The notes beneath the pieces were generated by a model. The model made no database searches, had not been told where the DNA came from, and saw only the letters and a list, made by a program, of their open reading frames with translations. Shown in pieces: positions 18,372 to 26,714 of a DNA stretch of 64,000 nt (within the stretch, counting starts at the first letter, position 1; each line of letters starts with the position of its first letter). The translations under genes and the position numbers were made by a program. Origin of the DNA: Catalinimonas niigatensis (GTDB lineage: Bacteria > Bacteroidota > Bacteroidia > Cytophagales > Cyclobacteriaceae); assembly GCF_030506285.1 (NCBI RefSeq), contig NZ_CP119422.1, positions 2,914,001 through 2,978,000 on the forward strand. Direction: 5' to 3'.

Positions 18372-18847
18372 AAAATTCACTACAGAAGTTTAAGCCTTTT
18401 TCCAGAAAGCTCAGTCTACTATGACAGTTTTCATAAATCTTATCCAAATTCACAAATAAGGCTTATGTATGTGTATAAGTGTTTTGAGTACTTACTTCAG
18501 GTTTCATTCATCAAGGTGAACAGATGCTACATTTTATACTTTAAATCCGTGAGTATTTCGTATCATAGTTTTACTAGATAAGATAATACCGTTCTAGCAT
18601 TTAACCCCAAAAACCATTACTCTCTAATTTGTGTACAATAAAGTATAATAGTAGTATACTCGTGGTATTACATACAAAATTTGATAAATACAACCATAAA
18701 AGCTGACACAAACATTTTTACAGACTTAGACTAAAATTATTAGTAATTTCCTTTTATGGGATGTTCCGATTTTCATTGCGAAAGGAAATGCTGAAAGTTC
18801 GCAGAATCTGTTATTTTTAGGTGTATGCCTCACAAAAATTCAAAAAT

Positions 18848-19390
18848 ATGTCAGACACTTTAGATGCTCTTCGTTACCCCATTGGAATATTTACAAAACC
18901 ACAAACGATTACTTCTTCTCTAATGGATGAGTGGAGTGAAGCGATTGCTCAATTTCCTAATGCTCTCGCTTCAGAAGTTGTTAACTTGAGCGAACATGAA
19001 CTTCATTGGCCTTACCGGCCTGAGGGATGGACGATACAGCAGGTAGTCCACCACTGTGCAGATAGCCATATGAATTGTATCATACGTTTTAAGCTGGCAC
19101 TCACAGAAGATCAGCCCACAATTCGCCCTTATGAAGAAGCACGCTGGGCACAACTTGCTGATACGCTGGAAAGTCCAATAGGATGGTCTTTACAATTGCT
19201 GGAGGGATTGCACAAGAAATGGGTGTTCTTACTGAAAAAAATGAGCCAGGAAGAATATGATCGTACATTTATACACCCTGAGCATGGTAAAGTTTTCAGT
19301 TTAAAAGAAGCTTTAGGAATGTATGCATGGCACTCCAACCATCATCTTGCCCATGTACGACAGGCTAAAAAGTATGGGGGGAAATTCTAG
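18848..19390 (+). CDS. DinB/YfiT-like putative metal-dependent transferase
   Basis: The protein has 180 residues from the ATG at 18848 (MSDTLDALRYPIG). An in-frame ATG at 18821 would add nine residues, but family members begin near the LRYPIG motif. It is a four-helix DinB-type bundle with metal-binding histidines in the VVHHCADSHMN segment and in the YAWHSNHHLAH segment. Homology is to YfiT/BstA-type bacillithiol transferases, which conjugate thiols to reactive compounds; thiol specificity in this organism is not known. It lies 44 bases before the glyoxalase-fold gene and may be co-transcribed with it, a reasonable pairing for detoxification. Confidence 0.85.
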   Translation: MSDTLDALRYPIGIFTKPQTITSSLMDEWSEAIAQFPNALASEVVNLSEHELHWPYRPEGWTIQQVVHHCADSHMNCIIRFKLALTEDQPTIRPYEEARWAQLADTLESPIGWSLQLLEGLHKKWVFLLKKMSQEEYDRTFIHPEHGKVFSLKEALGMYAWHSNHHLAHVRQAKKYGGKF

Positions 19391-19434
19391 CGATAATTTC
19401 ATTCTCCCGATATACTAGTTAACACATTTATCTT

Positions 19435-19821
19435 ATGATCAAAATTGAACATATAGCTCTCTGGACACAGGATCTGGAACGCTCTAAAGAGTTTTATATC
19501 AAATACTTTGGAGCAAAAAGTAATGATAAATACCATAATCAAAAAAAACAACTGGAAACCTATTTTCTACAGTTTGATTCCGGGGCAAGGCTGGAAATTA
19601 TGAAAAGGCCAGAGGTACATCAAATCGCAGATCAGACTTTTCTATCTGGCCTGACGCATCTGGCTTTTTCTTTGGGCAGCAAAGAGAAGGTAGATGAACT
19701 TACTGAAACTCTGGTAAATGATGGTTACAAAAAAATGGATGGCCCACGTACAACTGGTGATGGCTACTATGAAAGCCTGATTCTTGATCCTGATGGAAAT
19801 CAGATAGAACTAACCGTTTAG
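19435..19821 (+). CDS. VOC-family (glyoxalase-fold) protein
   Basis: The protein has 128 residues and two beta-alpha-beta-beta-beta modules. The N-terminal module has IEHIALWTQDLERSKEFY with the first metal-ligand His; GLTHLAFSLGS supplies the second His and DPDGNQIELT the final Glu. It resembles lactoylglutathione-lyase-like and dioxygenase-like VOC proteins. The substrate is unassigned. It shares a likely transcript with the YfiT-like gene and is closed by a terminator. Confidence 0.88.
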   Translation: MIKIEHIALWTQDLERSKEFYIKYFGAKSNDKYHNQKKQLETYFLQFDSGARLEIMKRPEVHQIADQTFLSGLTHLAFSLGSKEKVDELTETLVNDGYKKMDGPRTTGDGYYESLILDPDGNQIELTV

Positions 19822-19879
19822 TTTTTTGTGCTTCGCATTCTACGTATTACAGAGGAAAATCTACTCGTATAATAAAGAA

Positions 19880-19914
19880 AAAGCCATCTCTCAGACATGA
19901 TAAGAGATGGCTTT
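19880..19914. terminator. Bidirectional terminator
   Basis: A 12-bp perfect stem (AAAGCCATCTCT / AGAGATGGCTTT) with an 11-base loop is flanked by A-rich and T-rich ends. It sits between the convergent VOC gene and the PurF-like gene. Confidence 0.87.
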
Positions 19915-19950
19915 ATTATTAAATTTATAGTTATTCTGCTTTGAACAGAG

Positions 19951-21855
19951 CTAGTAAGCCCGCACTGCTTTTCCTTCCATAAAGTTAACGAAAGCCTGGT
20001 TTACAACCTTATTACCTCCGCTGGTGGGGTAGTTGCCGGTAAAGTACCAGTCACCTTTATGATCAGGACAAGCCTTGTGCAGATTATCTACTGTCTGGTA
20101 CACAATTTCAAGATCAGCTTTCAGGTCTACAGGGCGTACAATTTTGCTAATCATCTTTGATACCTGCTCATAGGTAAATGGCTCATAAAGCTCTTTGACA
20201 AAGTTAGGTGATCCTTTCTTATTTCCTTCAGCCACGCATTTGTCATAGACATCGTCTATCAAGTTTTCCAAATGTGCTTCTTTAAGCAGTGCCAGGACCG
20301 CACGGAAAGCCACAAAGTCATTCATTTTAGACATGTCTATACCATAACAGTCGGGAAAACGAATCTGAGGAGCAGAAGAAGCGATGATGATCTTTTTAGG
20401 CTCCAGCCTGTCCAGCATACGCAGGATGCTCTTCTCCAGCGTAGTTCCTCTAACAATAGAGTCGTCAACGACAACAATATTATCTACTCCTTTTTTGATC
20501 ACCTCATAGGTAGTATCATAAACGTGGGCCACCAAATCATCCCTATGGTTATCATCTGTAATGAATGTTCTCAGTTTAGCATCCTTTACTACCAGTTTTT
20601 CCACTCTGGGACGGAAAGAAAGCAGTCGGGTAATATAAGATTCATCAATATCAGCACTTTTCTTCTTAGCATCCCGTATGGCCATAATGCGCTCATTGCT
20701 CAGATGGTCTTCAAGTCCTTGTAATATGCCCAGGAAGGAAGTTTCTGCACTGTTGGGGATGTATGAGAATACTGTGTTCTGTAAGTCATAGTCAATCCCT
20801 TTAAGAATCTGTGGAATTAGCAGTTGGCCTAACTTTTTACGTTCGTGGTAAATATCAGGATCAGATCCGCGGGAGAAGTAGATGCGCTCAAAACTGCATG
20901 AGCGTTTTTCCAGCTTCTCGATAAATTGCTGTTCGCTATAATTTCCTTTTTTGTCAATGATCAGGGCATGGGCAGGTTCTATTTCTTTGATACTATCATA
21001 AGGTACGTTAAACGCTGTCTTGATAGCCGGTTTTTCTGAAGCTACTACTACTACTTCATCATCGGCATAATAATAAGCAGGGCGAATTCCTGCGGGGTCA
21101 CGAGCGACAAAGGAAGAACCACTACCAATGAGGCCAGCCATAGCATAGCCGCCATCAAAGTCTTTGCAGGAGCGTTGAAGCACTCTTTGCAGATTCAGCG
21201 TATCTTCTATAATTTCTGTTACCTGCTGGTTGGTATGACTGAACTTATACTGATCAAAAAGTTCCTGATTTTCCTGGTCCAGAAAGTGACCTATCTTCTC
21301 CATCACTGTTACTGTATCTGCCTTTTCTTTAGGATGCTGTCCTAATTTGACGAGGATGTCAAAAAGCTCATCTACATTGGTCATATTGAAGTTACCAGCA
21401 ACAACCAGATTGCGGCTACGCCAGTTGTTTTGCCTAAGCATAGGGTGGCAATATTCTATAGAATTCTTACCGTGTGTACCATAACGAAGGTGGCCCAACC
21501 AAAGCTCTCCGGTAAATGCTACATTCTTCTGAAGCCAGGCAGCATCTGTAAAATTTTCGCTTCCGTACTGTTTTCTAGCTTTTCTAAATTTTTTGTTGAT
21601 TTTCTTAAAAACCTCAGCAATAGGTCTTTCTGCTATAGAACGATATCGGCTGATATATCTGGAGCCAGGATCAACATCAATTTTGATATTGGCTACGCCT
21701 ACACCATCCTGCCCTCGGTTGTGCTGCTTTTCCATCAGCAGATAAAGTTTATTGACACCGTATAGGGGAGTACCATACTTGTCAATATAATATTGAAGGG
21801 GCTTACGCAGGCGGATCATTGCGATGCCACACTCATGCTTGATGATATCGGTCAT
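19951..21855 (-). CDS. Long PurF-like amidophosphoribosyltransferase family protein
   Basis: The protein has 634 residues, over 100 longer than typical PurF (about 470-510). The N-terminal nucleophile is Cys9 in HECGIAMI, after an eight-residue propeptide as in PurF. NRGQDGVGVA, the GSSFVARDPAGIRP loop, the FSRGSDPDIY segment and the PRPP-binding loop VVVDDSIVRGTTLEKS are all present, as is PDCYGIDM. So both glutaminase and phosphoribosyltransferase sites look intact. Insertions lie in the glutaminase half (a charged segment near residues 75-110) and at the C-terminus. Bacteroidota often carry such a long form; whether it does the first step of purine synthesis or a related reaction cannot be decided here. 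It has its own transcript. Confidence 0.85.
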   Translation of the reverse strand: MTDIIKHECGIAMIRLRKPLQYYIDKYGTPLYGVNKLYLLMEKQHNRGQDGVGVANIKIDVDPGSRYISRYRSIAERPIAEVFKKINKKFRKARKQYGSENFTDAAWLQKNVAFTGELWLGHLRYGTHGKNSIEYCHPMLRQNNWRSRNLVVAGNFNMTNVDELFDILVKLGQHPKEKADTVTVMEKIGHFLDQENQELFDQYKFSHTNQQVTEIIEDTLNLQRVLQRSCKDFDGGYAMAGLIGSGSSFVARDPAGIRPAYYYADDEVVVVASEKPAIKTAFNVPYDSIKEIEPAHALIIDKKGNYSEQQFIEKLEKRSCSFERIYFSRGSDPDIYHERKKLGQLLIPQILKGIDYDLQNTVFSYIPNSAETSFLGILQGLEDHLSNERIMAIRDAKKKSADIDESYITRLLSFRPRVEKLVVKDAKLRTFITDDNHRDDLVAHVYDTTYEVIKKGVDNIVVVDDSIVRGTTLEKSILRMLDRLEPKKIIIASSAPQIRFPDCYGIDMSKMNDFVAFRAVLALLKEAHLENLIDDVYDKCVAEGNKKGSPNFVKELYEPFTYEQVSKMISKIVRPVDLKADLEIVYQTVDNLHKACPDHKGDWYFTGNYPTSGGNKVVNQAFVNFMEGKAVRAY

Positions 21856-21899
21856 AGTAGACTTTTTTAGCGCTTTATGTTAAAATACGAAACCTGCGG

Positions 21900-23462
21900 T
21901 CAAAAGTGAATAAATTTTATCAGTTCCATCAGCCAATTGGCTTTGAAGAACAGAATCAGTAAAGGGATAACTAGTACAAAAACCATCAAATTATCAGCTG
22001 TATTGATCTTTCTATAGTTATTTTTATACCCTTTCAGTTCCAATACTCCCTCTTCTTTTTGTTTAAAAAACATGTAATAAGGAATCTTCAAATAATAGAA
22101 TAATGAGACTACAGTATTAAACAATCCTATCAACAAAAGCAGCAACATAATAGTGCTACCAGAAGCCTGGTAAGTTTGCCATAAAGCAGAAAAAATAAAG
22201 AGCTTGGCAGTAAAGCCAGCAGTAGGTGGAAGGCCAGTGAGCGATATCATCACTACCAGCAGAAATATACCCAGCATAGGGAGTTCATTTCCCAAACCTT
22301 TGTAATCTTCTATATACTCATAGCCCGTTTCTCGACTAATCATTTTGATCAGCAGGAAGGCAGCAAAGTTCATAAGCAAATATATAGCTGCATAAAACAT
22401 TATGCTCTCGGTACCGAATTCAGAGTAAGCAATGACCCCCACCAGCAGGAAACCAGAATGGGCAATGGAAGAATAAGCCATCATGCGCTTGGCATTGGAC
22501 TGTGATAAAGCCGCAAAATTACCAACTACAATGGTGATGATGGCGATAACGCCTAGTACCCATCGCCAATCAATCATCGGCATTTGCCCTTCAAACACAT
22601 CAAAAAAAGCTGCGAAGCGAAGTAAGACTGCAATTCCTGCAATCTTGGGGACGACAGAAAATAAGGCAATCACTGGAGTAGGGCCTCCTTCATACACATC
22701 GGGGGCCCAGATATGAAAGGGAACTGCGGAGACTTTGAAAAGTAATCCGGCAGCAATCAACAATAAAGTTGGAGTCAAAATAATAACAGGAATCTGACTT
22801 AAACCGGAGATGAGGCTTGGGTCTTCTAATAATAATGTGCCACTGAAACCATAAACTAAAGAGATTCCGTAAAGCATTAAACCTGAGGCTACTCCACCAA
22901 AAAGCAGATATTTGATTCCTGCTTCAGCACTTTTTTTGTCGAAGTTAAAGTTTGTCAGTATGTATGAACAGATAGAAACAATTTCTATTGCCATGTACAG
23001 CATCAGCAGGTTTATTGACATTACCATCAGTGAGGCGCCCAATAATAGACCATAGAGTACTACATAAAATTCTCCAAGTTTATGTGAAGATTCACCTTCT
23101 GATTCAGCAGTGGCATTTTGGTAATGTAGGTTGAGCAGGACTGCAAAAATTCCGGAAAGGGAGAATATCCCTTTAAAGAAAATACCTATTCCATCCAGAC
23201 GAAGCATTTCCAGCAGCAGAATAGGCTGTTGGAGCATGCTCAGTATTTCCCATTGTCTAAAAAGCATAAAGAGATGTACAAGGAAACCAAGAAGGGAAAT
23301 GCTTATGAGCCAATAGGCTCCTTTGCGTCCGGCAATCATATCTACTACTAACAACAACAACAGAAAGGCAGTGAGCACCGCCTCTGGCATCAGATAGCTC
23401 AGGCTATTAATAATAACGCTGAGTTTCTGCTCCAGTATTCCAGTGTCTATCGTTTGCTGCAC
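21900..23462 (-). CDS. nuoN: NADH-quinone oxidoreductase subunit N
   Basis: The protein has 520 residues and about 14 membrane helices in the proton-pumping antiporter-like fold. Diagnostic segments are MLYMAIEIVSICSYILTNF (conserved Glu in the fifth helix region), KVSAVPFHIWAPDVYEGGPT with the essential Lys, and MMAYSSIAHSGFLLVG. It is a subunit of the membrane arm of respiratory complex I. It begins six bases after nuoM and is the last gene of the pair. Confidence 0.96.
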   Translation of the reverse strand: MQQTIDTGILEQKLSVIINSLSYLMPEAVLTAFLLLLLVVDMIAGRKGAYWLISISLLGFLVHLFMLFRQWEILSMLQQPILLLEMLRLDGIGIFFKGIFSLSGIFAVLLNLHYQNATAESEGESSHKLGEFYVVLYGLLLGASLMVMSINLLMLYMAIEIVSICSYILTNFNFDKKSAEAGIKYLLFGGVASGLMLYGISLVYGFSGTLLLEDPSLISGLSQIPVIILTPTLLLIAAGLLFKVSAVPFHIWAPDVYEGGPTPVIALFSVVPKIAGIAVLLRFAAFFDVFEGQMPMIDWRWVLGVIAIITIVVGNFAALSQSNAKRMMAYSSIAHSGFLLVGVIAYSEFGTESIMFYAAIYLLMNFAAFLLIKMISRETGYEYIEDYKGLGNELPMLGIFLLVVMISLTGLPPTAGFTAKLFIFSALWQTYQASGSTIMLLLLLIGLFNTVVSLFYYLKIPYYMFFKQKEEGVLELKGYKNNYRKINTADNLMVFVLVIPLLILFFKANWLMELIKFIHF

Positions 23463-23468
23463 GTATTG

Positions 23469-25223
23469 TTATCTGAATATGAGTTGTAAATTTTCTTGCC
23501 CCGTCGTATTGACGTAATACACAAAATTACTGACGGTAGTATCTATCATATCAATTAAGACTTGAGGAAATACGCCAAATGCTATTACAGCTACTGCCAA
23601 GGGCACCAGCATAATGTATTCTCTGATATTCAGATCGTTGAGTTTGCTGGTCCAACTGGTATCGCGCACATAGTATGTACCAAAAAACATCCGTTGCAGT
23701 GTCCAAAGATAATAAGCTGCCGCCAAGATCAGTCCGAATGTCGCAGCAATAGGCATCCAGCGAGGTAATAATTCGTTAAGCGTAGCTGAATTAAAAGCAC
23801 CTAAAAATACCAGTAATTCTGCAACAAAACCAGAAAATCCAGGAAGGCCCAGGGAAGCAAAGAAAGCAATTACTACCAAACCAGTAAAGTAAGGCATACG
23901 TGTTGTCAAGCCTCCATAGTGAGCGATCATCCGGTCGTGGGTACGGTCATAAAGGACACCTGCAATCAAGAAGAGCATAGAAGAAATCAGCCCATGGCTG
24001 AACATCTGGTAAATACTCCCGCTGATTCCCTCTACTGTTAATGAAGCCAAACCTAATAATACAAACCCCATGTGGGAGACTGAAGAATAAGCAATTAACT
24101 TTTTCAGGTCTTTCATGGCCAAAGCATTCATTCCACCATAAATGATAGCGATTAGTCCGAAAAGCCCAATCCACCATGCATAATACACTGCCCCTTCGGG
24201 GAAAATGCTGTAGGCAGTACGAAGAATGCCATAAGCGCCGATTTTCAGCAGTATCCCTGCCAGAATCACTGAGATAGGTGTTGGCGCCTCTACGTGTGCA
24301 TCGGGAAGCCAGGTATGCAGAGGCACAGCCGGTAACTTTATAGCAAAACCTATCAAAAGTGCCAGAAAAGCCCAAAGCCTAATTGATACACCCAAAAGTG
24401 TAGACTGACTCAGCAGGCTTAGTACAGTTCCGGGAATAAAGTTTTTGGCATCTGTCATGGCAATCATACTGAAAGAACGCACCATATTTTCAGAAGCTAT
24501 TTGTCCCTGTGCCAGCATGTTTTGTATCTGCTCAATCAGTTGTGGGGTTACAGTTTCAGTACTTGAGGCCAAGCCTAGTGATATAGCGGTCTCAACCGGG
24601 TCTATTACACTTACATAAAGCCCTATGATGGCGATGAGAATGAAGATAGAACCCAGTAGGGTATAAAGGAAAAATTTGATGGCTGCGTATTCTCTTTTCG
24701 GTCCGCCCCACATGCCTATCAGGAAGTACATAGGCAGCAGCATGAACTCGAAGAATAGATAAAAAAGAAAGAAATCCAGGGCAATGAAACAACCTACCAC
24801 CGATGAGCATAACAACAGGTAGAGCAGGAAATAACCTTTGACATGCTGACGGATGGTCCAGGATGATATTGCACCAATTGTTAATACAAAAACCGCCAGG
24901 AGCAACATGCTGATACTCAGGCCATCTACTCCTAAGTGATAGTCTATAGAAAGGGTACCCAGGCTTCCCATATCTATTTGTATCCAATCTACTTCTTCGG
25001 ATAATTGTGCATGAATCAACTTTGAGACAGCCGCATTGTCTTCAGAAGCTATTGGAGCAGTCTCAAAGTTTGCATATACAAAAATGGCTACTCCTAGTTG
25101 CAATAGGGTAGCCAGCAAGGTCATCCACTTAAATACCTGTACAAATCGTGCAGGAAGCAGCAGCAGGATCAATGCAACTGCCAGCGGTATAAAAATTAAA
25201 AGGGAAAGTAGATATGAATTCAT
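23469..25223 (-). CDS. nuoM: NADH-quinone oxidoreductase subunit M
   Basis: The protein has 584 residues, longer than the usual ~500. Membrane helices cover most of it; key segments are FYLFFEFMLLPMYFLIGMWGG (conserved Glu), FAIKLPAVPLHTWLPDAHVE (conserved Lys) and LIAYSSVSHMGFVLLG. About 60 extra residues, largely hydrophilic and carrying QLIEQIQNMLAQGQIASE, are inserted after the helix at IAIIGLYVSVIDP. It pumps protons as part of complex I. Only nuoM and nuoN are here; no nuoL or other nuo gene precedes it. Confidence 0.95.
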   Translation of the reverse strand: MNSYLLSLLIFIPLAVALILLLLPARFVQVFKWMTLLATLLQLGVAIFVYANFETAPIASEDNAAVSKLIHAQLSEEVDWIQIDMGSLGTLSIDYHLGVDGLSISMLLLAVFVLTIGAISSWTIRQHVKGYFLLYLLLCSSVVGCFIALDFFLFYLFFEFMLLPMYFLIGMWGGPKREYAAIKFFLYTLLGSIFILIAIIGLYVSVIDPVETAISLGLASSTETVTPQLIEQIQNMLAQGQIASENMVRSFSMIAMTDAKNFIPGTVLSLLSQSTLLGVSIRLWAFLALLIGFAIKLPAVPLHTWLPDAHVEAPTPISVILAGILLKIGAYGILRTAYSIFPEGAVYYAWWIGLFGLIAIIYGGMNALAMKDLKKLIAYSSVSHMGFVLLGLASLTVEGISGSIYQMFSHGLISSMLFLIAGVLYDRTHDRMIAHYGGLTTRMPYFTGLVVIAFFASLGLPGFSGFVAELLVFLGAFNSATLNELLPRWMPIAATFGLILAAAYYLWTLQRMFFGTYYVRDTSWTSKLNDLNIREYIMLVPLAVAVIAFGVFPQVLIDMIDTTVSNFVYYVNTTGQENLQLIFR

Positions 25224-25266
25224 GTAATCAAGCTAACTCTGTTTGTACCGCTTGCTAACGAAGCCC

Positions 25267-25274
25267 CAAAATTA
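25267..25274 (-). promoter_or_regulatory. Candidate -7 element upstream of nuoM
   Basis: On the minus strand this reads TAATTTTG, fitting TAnnTTTG. It lies 43 bases upstream of the nuoM start. The -33 region is not a clear match. The rest of the 291-base gap between nuoM and the next gene shows nothing recognisable. Confidence 0.25.
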
Positions 25275-25514
25275 GCTATTCTGCTGAAAAGATAAATTGT
25301 ATAGACATATTTTTATATATAACTTCCTATTTTTCGTCAGAGCTGAATTATTGGAAAGCATCCTCTTGGTGAAAATAAACTAATCTTACTATTTTTAAAT
25401 CAATACAAGAACTGTAATTACTCGTGTACAGGTTGTTTAATATCCCCGTATGCTGCTATGATGAAAGCAGTTAAAATATGGAAGGAGAGGCGGGGCGGCT
25501 ATAAGTTTGATACA

Positions 25515-26162
25515 TTATTTCTTTTTAAAATCTCCTCTCTTGAGAGATTTTATGAATTCAGCCCAGGCAAAAGGGTTAAGTAGAGGATTAGGTCGTGGAC
25601 CAGCACCATATTGCAAACGATCAAACTGTTGATTCATGAAATAACGGTGATTCATACTCCCATCCATAGGCATGGCTTCAAACATGCGCGCCAGAAGATC
25701 AGCATTCAGGTTTTCATTCATATTATCATACTGATTCTGATCAGGTAGCTCAAGAGCCAGCACCGCTTCTTTGAATATCTGTTCGGTAGGAAAGGGAAAG
25801 ACTACTACTCCGGGTAAGTAAGTGGTATCTGATTGGAGCTCTACTACGATGGTAAGACTTTCTTTTTGTTTTTCAGGAACCAGGTAATATTGCTTTTTAT
25901 AACCAATAGAACTGATGATTACACTATCACCTGCCAGTACGGGTAAAGAAAAATATCCATATTGATTGGTAGAAATACCACGACCTGCAGCAGGCACATA
26001 TATGTTGGCTCCTGCCAGAGCTGATGTACTATCTTCTCCTAAGACTAAACCTGAAAGCTGAATAATACTACTTTTTCCCTGCGCCTTTGCTTTTTCGGCA
26101 GCAAAAGACAGAATAAAAAACACACAAATTGCTATGACTACTAATTTACTTATATCCTTCAA
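25515..26162 (-). CDS. Exported protein with carboxypeptidase-regulatory-like domain
   Basis: The protein has 215 residues. A signal peptide (residues 1-27, ending KAKAQ) is followed by a CarboxypepD_reg-like beta-sandwich (about 34-110: LSGLVLGEDSTSALAGANIY, GYFSLPVLAGDSVIISSIGY). The ~100 C-terminal residues, rich in Asn, Phe and Pro, have no recognised domain. Such proteins are surface or periplasmic and often bind partners. It is a single-gene unit; function unknown. Confidence 0.8.
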   Translation of the reverse strand: MKDISKLVVIAICVFFILSFAAEKAKAQGKSSIIQLSGLVLGEDSTSALAGANIYVPAAGRGISTNQYGYFSLPVLAGDSVIISSIGYKKQYYLVPEKQKESLTIVVELQSDTTYLPGVVVFPFPTEQIFKEAVLALELPDQNQYDNMNENLNADLLARMFEAMPMDGSMNHRYFMNQQFDRLQYGAGPRPNPLLNPFAWAEFIKSLKRGDFKKK

Positions 26163-26324
26163 ACCAGCTTCAGTTTCTTTTTGTACTTTTAAACGAACGT
26201 TTTACTAAAATAGTCACAGAAAACCAATATTAATAGCACACTTAAAAGAAAATATGTGTTATAAAATAAGATTAAATGTAGTAAATTCTATATTTAGCAT
26301 CCATCCTTAGAGAGAAAACCAAAT

Positions 26325-26714
26325 ATGCGCGTAAAAAATTTCAGCCTCACTTTTGGGCTTGAGTTATTTAAAGCTTTTTCTGATGAAGCCAGGGTAAGAA
26401 TACTATTCCTGCTTCATCAGGAAGAGGAGATGTGTATCACTGATCTGGAACACATTCTGGATTTTACTCAGACCAAAACTTCTCGCCATCTACGCTATCT
26501 CAAGAATACTAATCTGGTCAGTTCTCGTAAAGTAGATCAATTTGTGTATTACCGTATTAGAAATCAGACACGTGATGTTATTACCCAGATTTTTCAATAC
26601 ATGAATAAGGATACAACGCTCTTAAAGGATATGGAAACTTTTCGTATTCTTTACTCCAACCGTGAACTTGCTGTTTGGAAGCTTCATCATCAAAACAAGC
26701 CCTCTTCCCGTTAA
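26325..26714 (+). CDS. ArsR-family transcriptional regulator
   Basis: The protein has 129 residues and a winged helix: KAFSDEARVRILFLLHQEE, recognition region DFTQTKTSRHLRYLKNTNLV, wing KVDQFVYYRI. Only one Cys sits at the place where metal-sensing ArsR proteins have Cys-x-Cys (MCITDL), so metal sensing is not certain. The C-terminal ~25 residues form an extra helix. Its stop overlaps the end of the convergent symporter gene by four bases. The target genes are not indicated by the sequence. Confidence 0.88.
   Translation: MRVKNFSLTFGLELFKAFSDEARVRILFLLHQEEEMCITDLEHILDFTQTKTSRHLRYLKNTNLVSSRKVDQFVYYRIRNQTRDVITQIFQYMNKDTTLLKDMETFRILYSNRELAVWKLHHQNKPSSR

Larger units (their letters stand above)
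17683..18847. other. Long AT-rich non-coding region
   Basis: More than 1.1 kb lies between the divergent chemoreceptor and YfiT-like genes, with no convincing reading frame on either strand, frequent stops and high A+T. It should hold the promoters of both flanking genes. Two features are listed separately: a candidate -7 element near the chemosensory operon and a perfect 8-bp inverted repeat at 18343-18371. No tRNA or known riboswitch core was recognised. It may encode an untranslated RNA or be decayed sequence. Confidence 0.5.

Noticed and set aside
24592-24987. Minus-strand frame overlapping nuoM
   Set aside because: It is out of frame with nuoM, and the nuoM frame carries all conserved motifs.
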